Positions 24,603 through 32,945 of a stretch of 64,000 nt of DNA are shown here, one piece after another. How positions within the stretch are numbered: the stretch's first letter is position 1; the number at the start of each line of letters is the position of its first letter. A program made the translations under genes and the position numbers. Below the pieces are notes generated by a model, which did no database searches, was not told where the DNA came from, and saw only the letters and a program-made list of their open reading frames with translations. The DNA is from Massilia sp. UMI-21 (GTDB lineage Bacteria; Pseudomonadota; Gammaproteobacteria; Burkholderiales; Burkholderiaceae_D), in the NCBI GenBank assembly GCA_015277795.1, contig CP063848.1, positions 2,046,001 through 2,110,000 on the forward strand, in the 5' to 3' direction.

Positions 24603-26666
24603 TCAGCGGCGCTGGCCGGGTGGCGGCGCTTTCGGTTTCTCGCGCGTTTCGGCCAGCAGGCGTGCGCAGTCGCTGTCTTCGCCCGGGCCGGCATTGATCA
24701 GCGGGAGCAGGGCGGCGACCGGCGAGACGGCGGCCAGCGCCAGCGCGCTGCCTGCCTTCATCGCCAGCACACCCTTGTCCACCGACACGTCCGGCTGGCT
24801 GAACGGGCCGCGCACGTAGAACGGCGAACGCAGCGAGAACAGGCGCAGTCCCTTGGTCTTCGGGTCGATGCGCAGGTCGAGCTGTTCGTTCGCCAGGTTG
24901 ATGCTGCCGTTGATGTTGACCAGCGCTTCGTTGGTGTCGACCACGAAGTAGCGCGTGCGCGCAATGCCGTTGGTGACGGCAAAATCGGTGGCCATGCAGT
25001 TCAGCTGCACCTGCTTGTCGCCGAACAGCTTGGTGACGATGATGTTGGCCACGTTCAGGCCCATCATCTCGAGCAGCAGCTTGCTGACCTGGCCCTGGTT
25101 GATCAGGGTCTTCAGCTCGCCGTTCGAGCCGGCCAGCAGGCTGGACACCGAATTGCCCTGCGCACTCAGGCTGGCGTCGCCGCTGATGCTGCCGACCGAG
25201 GCCTGCAACTGTTCGATCTTCGGGAACAGCTTCTTGATCTCGATTCCGCGCGCCGTGATCTTGGCCTGGGCCTTGATCGCCTTCGGTCCTGCGCGGCCGC
25301 GGCCGTCGAGACGGATGTTGGAACGCACCAGGCCGCCCGCCATGGCGAATTCGATCGGCTCGAGGTTCAGCACGGCATTGTCCATCTTCAGGTGGGTCGA
25401 CAGCTTGCTGATCGGGAAGGCGGTATCGCGCACGATGCGCTCCGCGGCGAAGCGTACGTCGGCGTCGAGCGCGTTCCAGCGCTCGGTCTTGAATTCCTCG
25501 ACCGGCAGCATTTTGCCCTCCGGTTGCACGACACCGGCATTGCGCCGTTTCTTGGCGGCGTTGGAATCCGCACCGATCAGCGGCGCCAGATCGGCGAACA
25601 CCAGTTGGCGCGAGTGCACCTTGCCCGACAGCCTGGGGCGCGGCCCGCCGGTGACGAACTCGAGGCGCCCGGCGATATCGGAGGCCCCGACCTTGCCCTT
25701 GAAATCGTCGTAGACCCAGCGGCTCTTGTCGTCGTCCAGGGTGCCGGTCAGGTGTCCGGAGGTCGAGAACGGCCCGGTGGTGGGCAGCAGGATGCCGGTG
25801 AAGCCGTAGAGCTCGCCCATGCTGTTGCCGGCCAGTTCGAGCTTGAGGTCGAGCGCGGCCAGCCTGGAAGGGCGCGTCACCGTGCCCTCGACTGCGATCC
25901 GGGTCTTGCCCGAACGCATATCGGCCTGGATCGGATAGGGCGTGCCTTGCTGCTTCAGCGAGAGCACCGCGCCGGCCTTGCCGCCGCCGTCCACCCTGGC
26001 GCCGTGATAGGTGCCGTCGAGGGTCCAGCCGACGCCGTAGCGCGGGTCACGCTCCAGCGTGCGGACCTGCGCCGTGACGTCGGCCTTCGTCACGGCGTCC
26101 TTGATGTGCACGACGCCGTCGGTCAGAACCACGCGTTCCAGATCGAGTGTCCAGCGCGACTTTTCCGCTTTTTTCCTGAAGGTCCAGTTGTTGCGCTGCT
26201 CGTCGAGGCGCAGCAGGTCGACGCGCGGACCGTCGAAGCGCAGCAGCGGAATGTGGATGGTGCGCGCGAGCAGGGCGAAGGGATTGAGCGAGAACGAGAA
26301 CCGGCGCGCGCTGCCCGAGTCCCGGGCCGGCATGCCGGCCGGATTGCCGATGTGGGTGTCGTTGGCGATCAGGTGCGGCCAGGGAATGTGGTCGCGCCAG
26401 GTGCGTTCCGATGGCGCCATGGTCTCGGCGGGGCGTTCCCATTCGACGTCCAGGTCGCCGCGAATCGCGAAGGGACGGTCGATCGCATCGCTCACCCTGG
26501 CGTTGATCCAGGGGCGGGCGCGGTTCCAGTCGAAGCTCAGGATGAACACGATGGCGATCACCGGGAGCGCGACCAGGATGCCGACTGTGCTCAGGAGTAT
26601 TGTCTTGCTTTTCTTGCGGCGCGCCGAGTGACGGCCTTGCGCCGCCGGCTTGTCTGACTCGGCCAT
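24603..26666 (-). CDS. AsmA-family inner-membrane/periplasmic protein
   Basis: 687 aa. A basic N-terminus and one membrane segment (ILLSTVGILVALPVIAIVFIL, about 22-43) anchor a long periplasmic beta-rich region, the AsmA design now linked to lipid movement between the membranes. An AsmA-type N-terminal stretch (FDWNRARPWINARVSDAIDRPFAI) and a C-terminal AsmA_2-like part (LLEMMGLNVANIIVTKLFGD) are visible. The C-terminus is Pro/Lys rich. Its stop is close to the start of the BON gene (93 bases), so the three minus-strand genes down to 23931 could be cotranscribed. Confidence 0.88.
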   Translation of the reverse strand: MAESDKPAAQGRHSARRKKSKTILLSTVGILVALPVIAIVFILSFDWNRARPWINARVSDAIDRPFAIRGDLDVEWERPAETMAPSERTWRDHIPWPHLIANDTHIGNPAGMPARDSGSARRFSFSLNPFALLARTIHIPLLRFDGPRVDLLRLDEQRNNWTFRKKAEKSRWTLDLERVVLTDGVVHIKDAVTKADVTAQVRTLERDPRYGVGWTLDGTYHGARVDGGGKAGAVLSLKQQGTPYPIQADMRSGKTRIAVEGTVTRPSRLAALDLKLELAGNSMGELYGFTGILLPTTGPFSTSGHLTGTLDDDKSRWVYDDFKGKVGASDIAGRLEFVTGGPRPRLSGKVHSRQLVFADLAPLIGADSNAAKKRRNAGVVQPEGKMLPVEEFKTERWNALDADVRFAAERIVRDTAFPISKLSTHLKMDNAVLNLEPIEFAMAGGLVRSNIRLDGRGRAGPKAIKAQAKITARGIEIKKLFPKIEQLQASVGSISGDASLSAQGNSVSSLLAGSNGELKTLINQGQVSKLLLEMMGLNVANIIVTKLFGDKQVQLNCMATDFAVTNGIARTRYFVVDTNEALVNINGSINLANEQLDLRIDPKTKGLRLFSLRSPFYVRGPFSQPDVSVDKGVLAMKAGSALALAAVSPVAALLPLINAGPGEDSDCARLLAETREKPKAPPPGQRR

Positions 26667-26858
26667 GGCGGACTTTCGTGAGTGGAAGGTTCAGGCCAGC
26701 TTAGCGCAAAGCCAGCCGGCGCCAATGTGCGCTGCCTAACGCTCTGCCATTGAGCGAGACGCCGTGGGACAGTCAATGTGCGCCAGCGAACCGAAGCGAG
26801 GCGATAACAGGTTTATAACGTTACTGAAGACATTTCCTCATCAACAGGAGAACAAGCG

Positions 26859-27281
26859 ATGGACCAACAATACCCGCTCACCCGTTTGCTGAAGTCGCTT
26901 GCTACGGCCTCCGCCGTGGCCGGCGTGATGGTGCTGGCCGGTTGTGCCAGCCCGCAAAAGGCCCCGGCGACCGCCGATGTGGCGGTCTCGCGCAATGCGG
27001 TCGAGAACGCGGTATCGGCTGGCGCGGCGGAGCTGGCGCCGGAAGAGATCACGGCTGCCCGCGACAAGATGACGCGCGCCAATGCCGCACTGGCCGCCAA
27101 GGATTACAAGCTGGCCCGCGAGCTGGCGATCCAGGCCCAGGCCGACGCCAAGCTGGCGCAGAGCAAGGCCAGGTCGGCCAAGGCCACCGCCGCTTCGCAG
27201 GCGTTGGACGAAGACCTGCGCGTGCTGCGCCAGGAAGTCGACCGCGCGAATGCGGCGCAGCCGGCCACGATCCAGCAATAA
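26859..27281 (+). CDS. DUF4398 lipoprotein
   Basis: 140 aa, first gene of a six-gene run. The lipoprotein signal ends in LAGC (Cys about 30). The remainder is helical and charged (AARDKMTRANAALAAKDYKLARELAIQAQADAKLAQSKA), typical of DUF4398, which usually stands next to or fused with an OmpA domain, as in the following gene. Likely a periplasmic coiled-coil partner of that protein. A strong aggag precedes the ATG. Confidence 0.85.
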   Translation: MDQQYPLTRLLKSLATASAVAGVMVLAGCASPQKAPATADVAVSRNAVENAVSAGAAELAPEEITAARDKMTRANAALAAKDYKLARELAIQAQADAKLAQSKARSAKATAASQALDEDLRVLRQEVDRANAAQPATIQQ

Positions 27282-27365
27282 GGATCGGCATCGCAGCCGC
27301 AATAACAAGAAGTTCCCTTCGTTGACCGCCGCAAGCCGCGGCGCCCAGGAAAAAAGGACAGACCC

Positions 27366-28286
27366 ATGAAAACCCGTTCCACGATGTCGCTGCTGGCCGC
27401 CGCCGTGCTGGCCGCAGCCTGCGCTACCGCCCCGATGACGACGCCGACGCTGGACCAGGCGCGCGCCGATTTCGTTGCCGCCAACAACAATCCGCGGGTA
27501 TCGCAGTATGCGCCGCTCGAGTTCAAGCAGGCCAGCGACGCGCTCGACCAGGCCAATGCCGCGGCCGCGCGCCGCGACAGCCTGGCCGACGTCGACCGTC
27601 TGGCGTATGTCGCCAAGCAGCGCATCGCCACCGCCATGGAGATCGCGAAGGCCAAGGCGGCGGAAGCCGACGTCGCCAACGCATCGCGCGAGCGCAACCA
27701 GGTTCGCCTGGAAGCCCGTACCGCGGAAGCCGACCGCGCCAAGCGCGAAGCCGAGGCCGCGCAGGCCGCCGCCGCCCAGGCCCAGCAGCAGGCCCAGGCC
27801 GCGCAGCAGCAGGCCGCCGCCGTCCAGCAGCAGAATGCCGCGCTGGCCCAGCGCGCCGCCGTGCTGGAAGCCATGCTGGTCGAGCTGCAGGCCGTCAAGA
27901 CCGAACGCGGCTATGTCGTGACCATCGGCGACGTGCTGTTCGCCACCAACCAGGCGACCCTGACACCGAACGGTATGTCGAGCTTGCGCAAACTCGCCGA
28001 TGTCATGTCGCAGAACCCGAACCGCACCGTGCTGGTCGAAGGGTTTACGGATAGTACCGGCAGCTCCTCGTACAACATGGAGCTGTCGCAGCGCCGCGCC
28101 GAAGCCGTTGCCTCGGCACTGAGCTCGATGGGCGTGCCGCGTGACCGCATCGCCATGAAAGCCTACGGCGAAGCGTTCCCGGTAGCACCGAACGATACGG
28201 CCTCCAACCGACAGCTCAACCGTCGGGTCGAGATCGTGCTGTCCAACGAGAATGCGCAGATTCCGCCGCGCACGGCGGGACGCTGA
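27366..28286 (+). CDS. OmpA-family lipoprotein with DUF4398 coiled coil
   Basis: 306 aa. A lipobox-like LAAAC (Cys about 19) is followed by a DUF4398 helix (LDQARADFVAANNNPRVSQY). A long Ala/Gln/Glu coiled coil follows (about 100-175, with AQAQQQAQAAQQQAAAVQQQ). The C-terminal OmpA domain has VLFATNQATLTPNG, VEGFTDSTGSSSYN and NRQLNRRVEIV, including the peptidoglycan-binding Asp and Arg. It should bridge the outer membrane and the wall. It sits 84 bases after the DUF4398 lipoprotein gene; ggacagaccc precedes the ATG. Confidence 0.92.
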   Translation: MKTRSTMSLLAAAVLAAACATAPMTTPTLDQARADFVAANNNPRVSQYAPLEFKQASDALDQANAAAARRDSLADVDRLAYVAKQRIATAMEIAKAKAAEADVANASRERNQVRLEARTAEADRAKREAEAAQAAAAQAQQQAQAAQQQAAAVQQQNAALAQRAAVLEAMLVELQAVKTERGYVVTIGDVLFATNQATLTPNGMSSLRKLADVMSQNPNRTVLVEGFTDSTGSSSYNMELSQRRAEAVASALSSMGVPRDRIAMKAYGEAFPVAPNDTASNRQLNRRVEIVLSNENAQIPPRTAGR

Positions 28287-28314
28287 GCCGGCTCTTCAAG
28301 TGAAGGAAGCGTTT

Positions 28315-28848
28315 ATGGAAGAAACAAAACACCTGGCACATGGCTTCGACGTCGCGGCGATCCGCCGCGCCGCGGCCAGGCTCGACGACGGCGCCGTCAC
28401 CGAGGGCTACCAGGCCGACCGCGAGGCGGTCATCGCCATGCTCAACGATGCGCTGGCCACCGAGTTGCTGTGCGTGCTGCGCTACAAGCGCCACTACTAC
28501 ACCGTAAGCGGCCCGAACACCGGTCACATCAAGGCCGAGTTCCTCGAGCATGCCCAGCAGGAGCAGGATCATGCCGACCGCATCGCCGAGCGCATCGTGC
28601 AGCTCAACGGATCGCCGAACTTCAACCCGGCCACCCTGACCGCGCGCAGCCATGCCGAGTATGACGATTCCGACGACGTGCAGGCAATGATCCGTGCCGA
28701 CCTGATCGCCGAACGTGTGGCGATCGAGTCCTACCGTCAGATGATCCTGGCGATCGGCGACCAGGACCCGACCACGCGAGCCTTGCTGGTCGACATCATG
28801 GCCGTCGAAGAAGAGCATGCCGACGACATGCGCGACCTGCTGGCCTGA
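28315..28848 (+). CDS. ferritin-like / bacterioferritin-type diiron protein
   Basis: 177 aa four-helix protein. Diiron ligand positions of the ferritin superfamily can be traced: Glu in LNDALATELLCVLRYKRHYY, E-x2-H in EFLEHAQQEQDHADRI, Glu in LIAERVAIESYRQM and E-x2-H in VEEEHADDMRDLL. It probably stores iron or protects against peroxide. Members of this type occur beside OmpA and YqjD-like genes in related bacteria. It follows the OmpA gene by 28 bases with gaagga before the ATG. Confidence 0.85.
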   Translation: MEETKHLAHGFDVAAIRRAAARLDDGAVTEGYQADREAVIAMLNDALATELLCVLRYKRHYYTVSGPNTGHIKAEFLEHAQQEQDHADRIAERIVQLNGSPNFNPATLTARSHAEYDDSDDVQAMIRADLIAERVAIESYRQMILAIGDQDPTTRALLVDIMAVEEEHADDMRDLLA

Positions 28849-28891
28849 AGCCAGGCAGCATCCAACAACCACAACACTACCGGAGTAGACC

Positions 28892-29245
28892 ATGCTAGAC
28901 ACCAACCGCAGCAACTTCAAATCCCAGGCCCACGGCTACCAGTTCGACAGCAATGCATCGGACGCCTCGTCGGACGTGAAGGCATTGGTGCGTGACGCCC
29001 AGTCGATGCTGACCGCTGCCGCCGCGCTGACGGGCGACAAGGCCGAGGAACTGCGCAATCGCGGCATGGACATGCTCGATCGTGCGCTCGGCCGCGCCGG
29101 CCACTACCAGGGCCAGGCCGTGGAAAAGGGCCGGGAACTGGCACACGAGGCCGATGTCTATGTGAAGGACAACCCATATCGTACGCTGGCGCTCGCCGCC
29201 GGCGTGGGCGTGCTGCTCGGCGTCCTCCTGAGCCGCAAGCAATAA
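28892..29245 (+). CDS. DUF883 (YqjD/ElaB-like) membrane protein
   Basis: 117 aa. A helical, charged N-terminal part (SDVKALVRDAQSMLTAAAAL, about 25-95) is followed by the C-terminal DNPYRTLALAAGVGVLLGVLLSRK membrane anchor that defines the ElaB/YqjD/DUF883 family. In E. coli such proteins tie ribosomes to the inner membrane in stationary phase. The next two genes have the YqjE- and YqjK-like sizes and order, so this reproduces the yqjDEK arrangement. cggag precedes the ATG. Confidence 0.9.
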   Translation: MLDTNRSNFKSQAHGYQFDSNASDASSDVKALVRDAQSMLTAAAALTGDKAEELRNRGMDMLDRALGRAGHYQGQAVEKGRELAHEADVYVKDNPYRTLALAAGVGVLLGVLLSRKQ

Positions 29246-29263
29246 GCGCGGCCGGGGACTGCC

Positions 29264-29650
29264 ATGCAAAATGACGACACCGTCGTGCATCAACCCGGTT
29301 TCATGGGCGGGGTCTCCAGCTTCATGAAGAGCCTGTTCGGACTGCTCGTCTCGCGCCTGGAACTTGCCGCGCTCGAGCTGTCCGAGGTGCGCAAGCACCT
29401 GGTCGAACTGGCGGCCCTGTTCGGCGCGGCCATCCTGACGGTCTGGTTCACCATCGCCTACGGCACCGCGACCATCGTCGCGCTGGCCTGGGACGACATG
29501 GGCTGGAAGATCCTGCTGATCATGTTCGTCGTGTTCCTGGTCATCACCGGCATCCTGGTGGCGAAGGGCCTGGCACTACTCAAGCAGGACAAGCTCTCCT
29601 TGCCGGCGACCATGAAGGAACTGAAGAACGACCGCGACATGCTGCTCTAA
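29264..29650 (+). CDS. YqjE-like membrane protein (phage holin III superfamily)
   Basis: 128 aa. An amphipathic N-terminus (GGVSSFMKSLFGLLVSRLELAALEL) is followed by two membrane segments (ALFGAAILTVWFTIAYGTATIVALAW and ILLIMFVVFLVITGILVAKGL). The holin name reflects the Pfam superfamily; context with DUF883 points to the housekeeping YqjE family, not to a phage. It follows the DUF883 gene by 18 bases. Confidence 0.85.
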   Translation: MQNDDTVVHQPGFMGGVSSFMKSLFGLLVSRLELAALELSEVRKHLVELAALFGAAILTVWFTIAYGTATIVALAWDDMGWKILLIMFVVFLVITGILVAKGLALLKQDKLSLPATMKELKNDRDMLL

Positions 29651-29674
29651 GCGGCGACACGAAGGAGGGGAAAC

Positions 29675-30061
29675 ATGCACAATCAAGACGGAACGACCGG
29701 AATGGCCGGCCACAAGCACAGCCTTGACCCGGCAGTGCGCAAGCAGGAGCTCCTGCGCGAAGGCGAGTTCTTTCGTAGCAGCGCGGTGCACGCGAAAGCG
29801 CAGATCCGCCATGGGGCGCGTCCCGAGGTCATGCTGCACGGTGTGATCGACCACGCCACCTGGGCCCTGCGGGCACGTGCCGACGCTCTGCTGAAGCCGA
29901 CAGGCACCAGCGTGTCGGTCCTGATGCCCTACGGGCTGGCGCTGTTCAATTTTGTTCGACAGCGTAAGATGGGCAAGCCGGTCGGTGCCGCCGCCATCCT
30001 GCTTGGCGTGGCCGGCTGGTACTTGAACAAGCGCCGCGTCCAGCAGCAAGGGCTGAGCTGA
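29675..30061 (+). CDS. YqjK-position small protein of unknown function
   Basis: 128 aa, last gene of the operon. The N-terminal two thirds is basic and polar (RKQELLREGEFFRSSAVHAKAQIRHG), then comes a weak membrane segment (PVGAAAILLGVAGWYL) and a basic tail (NKRRVQQQGLS). It holds the place of yqjK in yqjDEK-type operons, but similarity to YqjK is not clear by eye. A very strong gaaggagggg precedes the ATG. A strong terminator follows at 30107. Confidence 0.68.
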   Translation: MHNQDGTTGMAGHKHSLDPAVRKQELLREGEFFRSSAVHAKAQIRHGARPEVMLHGVIDHATWALRARADALLKPTGTSVSVLMPYGLALFNFVRQRKMGKPVGAAAILLGVAGWYLNKRRVQQQGLS

Positions 30062-30106
30062 CAGGGCAGGAACGCAGCATTCGTACTGAATATGGTGGGG
30101 CTTGAG

Positions 30107-30142
30107 CGGCGTCGCAATCATTGATTGCACGCCGTTTTTTTT
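30107..30142 (+). terminator. intrinsic terminator of the DUF4398-OmpA-ferritin-yqjDE-like operon
   Basis: A stem of about 13 bases (cggcgtcgcaatca / tgattgcacgccg, with one bulged base) is followed by eight T residues. It begins 46 bases after the stop of the last gene. Confidence 0.88.
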
Positions 30143-30329
30143 CGGCCTGACGGATGAGCAGGGCAGCAGCCATGCCACGGAGCGCATGCCGCGACGCGAG
30201 CCGGGATGCGCGGGGCGCCCTGCCAGGGCAAGGAAGGGGTGTGTGGAGGATGCGCGCCTTGGGGCCACCTCGAATCACCCGTTTTTGGCGTAAGCAATGC
30301 CACGCGAAGCGTGATGCCGCATTCCAGCA

Positions 30330-30638
30330 TCAGCTCAGCAGCGTGATGTTCAAAGCGTCCGGCACCTTGGGCCAAACTACTTGTAAAAAGACGAAACGCT
30401 TGAGCTTGTAACTGGCGGCCTTGAGCTGCAAGACGAACGTGGTGCGCACAGTCCCCGGACAGCGCAGCAGTTTGCCGCCCATCCGGGCCAGGGCGCCAAA
30501 CACACGCTCGACACGGATGCGCGGTGTGGCGATCGCGCGCTTGCGCCGTTTCCGCGTCGCATAAATGTGTTTGGTCGCATGAGCGCCGCTGAATATGCTC
30601 GTCTCCCCGGCAAACGGACTGATCCGGGGTTTCATCAT
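30330..30638 (-). pseudogene. IS5-family transposase C-terminal remnant
   Basis: The minus strand encodes about 60 residues resembling the C-terminus of IS5-group DDE transposases: RKRAIATPRIRVERVFGALARMGGKLL (shown in part) with the R-x-RVE-x-VFG core holding the family's last catalytic Glu, then VRTTFVLQLKAASYKLKRF. The upstream part of the transposase, including the DDE Asp residues, is missing, and the first 40 residues do not fit the family. A dead insertion sequence fragment; the exact limits are uncertain. Confidence 0.62.
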
Positions 30639-30727
30639 GACGGCACTTCGCTGCCCTGGTTCGGTGTCACGATTTTACTCAGCGGCAGGCATCTCAGCCG
30701 AGGTTTGAAAAGGTGGCCCTGGGCGGC

Positions 30728-31120
30728 TCAGCGCGCAGGAGTCGGTGGGTTCGCTGTGGCCTGCGTCTCGGTCTGCGCTTGGGCATGCGTAAGATCGCGC
30801 TGGTAAATTGCACGGGCTTCCCGCAGGCAGGCAGTGCGCTCGGCAGCCGCTGCCTTCTTGCAGGCGTTCTCCGCTTCCTGCAAGGCTGCCCCGATTTCCT
30901 TCTGTAGGGTGCGTAGCCGGGCCTGTGGGCTGCCGTCCTCACGGTACCAGCGTGCCGGGTCGCCCTGGGAGATCTCGCGCGCCTGCTTGGCGGCGGCGAG
31001 CGGCGCGACGACGGCGTCGCCATTGGTTCGGGGTGGAGTCGGGGACTGGGCCTGTGCATGCAGGCTGGCGCCCAGCAGGCAGGCGCACAGGCCGCGCATG
31101 ATGGGGGAAAGATGTCGCAT
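30728..31120 (-). CDS. secreted small protein of unknown function
   Basis: 130 aa. A Sec signal peptide (LSPIMRGLCACLLGASLHAQAQ) is followed by a charged helical region (ARLRTLQKEIGAALQEAENACKKAAAAERTACLREARAIYQ) with two cysteines in a repeat-like A-C-x-x-A setting. The design resembles the protein at 31952-32500, which also has a signal peptide, Ala/Lys/Glu helices and spaced Cys. GGAGGACCC precedes the ATG. Function unknown. Confidence 0.68.
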   Translation of the reverse strand: MRHLSPIMRGLCACLLGASLHAQAQSPTPPRTNGDAVVAPLAAAKQAREISQGDPARWYREDGSPQARLRTLQKEIGAALQEAENACKKAAAAERTACLREARAIYQRDLTHAQAQTETQATANPPTPAR

Positions 31121-31238
31121 GGGTCCTCCAGCGATCGTGGGCAATGCGCAGATCCCCGGTCCGCTCGGGCCGGACCGGGTGGGGCGGCGCGAGCAAGCCC
31201 GTTCTTGCGGTGCCTGCCCGGCGCGCCGATCGCGCCGA

Positions 31239-31703
31239 TCAGTAACGGTAGACGCGGCCGTCGACGATGCGGACGCGGTTACCGACGCGCAGGTCGTAGA
31301 CGCTGTCCTGGGTCACGCTGCGGTATTCGCCGTTATCCATGCGCACGTTGATCTGGTACTGCTCCTGGCCGCCCGCCTGGCGGTTGCGCTCGACATTGTT
31401 GCCGATCGCCGCGCCTGCCACGCCGCCTGCAACCGTCGCCGCGGTACGGCCGCTGCCGCTGCCGACCTGGTTACCGGCCAGCGCGCCGACCACGCCGCCG
31501 AGGATGGCGCCGGCGCCGCTGGTACGGTTGCTGCCCTGGCTTACCTGGATCGACTCGATCGTGCCGTAACCCATCGACACGTTGTTGTAGCCGCTGTTGT
31601 AGCCATTGTTGGACGCATACGGGCTGGTCGAGGTACTGGCGCAGCCGGTGAGAAGGGCGGTGGTCGCGAGCACGGCAGCAGCAAGGGTACGGGTTGCTTT
31701 CAT
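31239..31703 (-). CDS. SlyB-like glycine-zipper outer-membrane lipoprotein
   Basis: 154 aa. The lipobox is LTGC (Cys about 21). A Tyr/Asn/Ser-rich spacer (NNGYNSGYNNVSMGYG) is followed by IESIQVSQGSNRTSGAG. The glycine zipper (ILGGVVGALAGNQVGSGSG, GGVAGAAIGNNVE) and the beta tail YQINVRMDNGEYRSVTQDS...GNRVRIVDGRV match the Pcp/SlyB family. Probably an outer-membrane stabilising lipoprotein. Paralogous in its C-terminal half to the gene at 22191. Start fixed at ATG 31703 with gaga upstream. Confidence 0.88.
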   Translation of the reverse strand: MKATRTLAAAVLATTALLTGCASTSTSPYASNNGYNSGYNNVSMGYGTIESIQVSQGSNRTSGAGAILGGVVGALAGNQVGSGSGRTAATVAGGVAGAAIGNNVERNRQAGGQEQYQINVRMDNGEYRSVTQDSVYDLRVGNRVRIVDGRVYRY

Positions 31704-31951
31704 GTTGTTCTCCTGACAAAAGTGTGATTCCAGCTTAGTCACCGTCGCGTTGGGGGTCTGTGCGTTGCCTAACCGTCCTTCCTTACGGTATTGACAAGAA
31801 GGGGCGCCGACTTCGCCTGCCGGTCGGCCGCCGGATCGTGCCGCATACAGATGAGTTGTTGTACGAGCGATGCTGTGTTCGGCACCGAACAGAAACCCGG
31901 GCTACTGACGTGTAAAACGTTACTGGCGTGTTGACAAATGGAGAATAAAAA

Positions 31952-32500
31952 ATGAAAACATCCCATGCTTTCCTGCTCATCGGCGCCGCGCTCGCCTGGG
32001 CCGGCTCTGCGCGTGCCGAGGCTGCGCCCGACGCCAGGGCGGTCTATGAACAGGCCAAGGACACGGCCGAAGCGAACTTCAAGGCGGCCCGTGCGCGTTG
32101 CGACCAGATCGCCGGGAATCCGCATGAGCTGTGCGTGGCCGAAGCCCGTGCGGCGCGTGTCCGCACCGAGGAGGAGGCCGAGGCCGCCTATAAGAACACC
32201 TTGTCGGCATATACCCGGGCCCGGATGCGCATCGCCTCGGCCAACTACGACCGCGACAAGGTGCGCTGTGCCGCCGTCACCGGCAACGAACGCGACGTCT
32301 GCATGGAGCAGGCCAAGGCGACCCTGGTCGCTGTGCAGGCCGATGCCAAGGCCGACCGCAAGAGCATCGAGGCGCGCCAGGATGCGCGCGAAGACAAGCT
32401 CGCCGCCGAATACCGCGTCGCCATGGAAAAATGCGACGCCTATGCCGGCGCAGTCAAGGACCAGTGTGTGAACGCTGCCAAGACTGCGTTCGGAAAATGA
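31952..32500 (+). CDS. secreted helical Cys-containing protein of unknown function
   Basis: 182 aa with a clean signal peptide (AFLLIGAALAWAGSARAEA). The mature part is alpha-helical with three spaced Cys pairs (RCDQIAGNPHELCVAEA, RCAAVTGNERDVCMEQA, KCDAYAGAVKDQCVNAA). These are three imperfect repeats of a C-x10-C helical hairpin, likely disulfide-stapled in the periplasm. No family name recognised. An excellent ggaga ribosome binding site precedes the ATG. It is followed 82 bases later by a BON gene on the same strand. Confidence 0.75.
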   Translation: MKTSHAFLLIGAALAWAGSARAEAAPDARAVYEQAKDTAEANFKAARARCDQIAGNPHELCVAEARAARVRTEEEAEAAYKNTLSAYTRARMRIASANYDRDKVRCAAVTGNERDVCMEQAKATLVAVQADAKADRKSIEARQDAREDKLAAEYRVAMEKCDAYAGAVKDQCVNAAKTAFGK

Positions 32501-32582
32501 TTTGCGGGCCGGCGTGCCGGTACCGCCCACTTGCCCGCATTGGGCTTGCTTTCGTAGTCTGACTTATCAACAAGGAGCTATC

Positions 32583-32900
32583 ATGAAAATCGCACAACGC
32601 CTCGTCACCGCCACCTTCGCTGCCGCCGTCGCCATCACCGCCGTGGGCTGCGCATCGTCGAACCCGACCTCGAAGACCGCCGGCGAATACGTCGATGACG
32701 CCGTCATCACCACCAAGGTGAAGGCTGCTTTCGCCGCGGATCCGACCGTCAAGGCCACCGAAGTCAACGTCGAAACCTACAAGGGTGACGTCCAGCTGTC
32801 CGGTTTCGTGGCCGAGCCGCGTGACGCGCAGCGCGCCGTCGAAATTGCGCGTGGCGTAAAAGGTGTAACCTCGGTGAAGAACGACATCCGCGTCAAGTAA
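32583..32900 (+). CDS. BON-domain lipoprotein
   Basis: 105 aa. A signal peptide with lipobox-like AVGC (Cys about 22) is followed by one BON domain (about 35-105): AGEYVDDAVITTKVKAAF, VETYKGDVQLSGFV, VKGVTSVKNDIRVK. The closing sequence almost equals that of the BON protein at 24174-24509. Likely a periplasmic, outer-membrane-associated stress protein. aaggag precedes the ATG. Confidence 0.88.
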   Translation: MKIAQRLVTATFAAAVAITAVGCASSNPTSKTAGEYVDDAVITTKVKAAFAADPTVKATEVNVETYKGDVQLSGFVAEPRDAQRAVEIARGVKGVTSVKNDIRVK

Positions 32901-32945
32901 TCCCCCATGCCGGGGCGGCCCGGCTCCATTGTCAAGGCACGATCC

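Larger units (their letters stand above)
30062..30727. other. gene-free stretch with operon terminator and transposase remnant
   Basis: 666 bases. The left end holds the operon terminator (30107-30142). From about 30330 to 30640 there is the decayed tail of an IS5-like transposase on the minus strand. Nothing convincing lies between 30143 and 30330 or between 30640 and the next gene end at 30728. I could not identify terminal inverted repeats or a target duplication. Confidence 0.5.

Noticed and set aside
29264..29650. Possible prophage sign from a holin-like membrane protein
   Set aside because: Neighbouring DUF883 and other small membrane genes show the housekeeping yqjDE-type arrangement; there are no phage structural, lysis or integrase genes.
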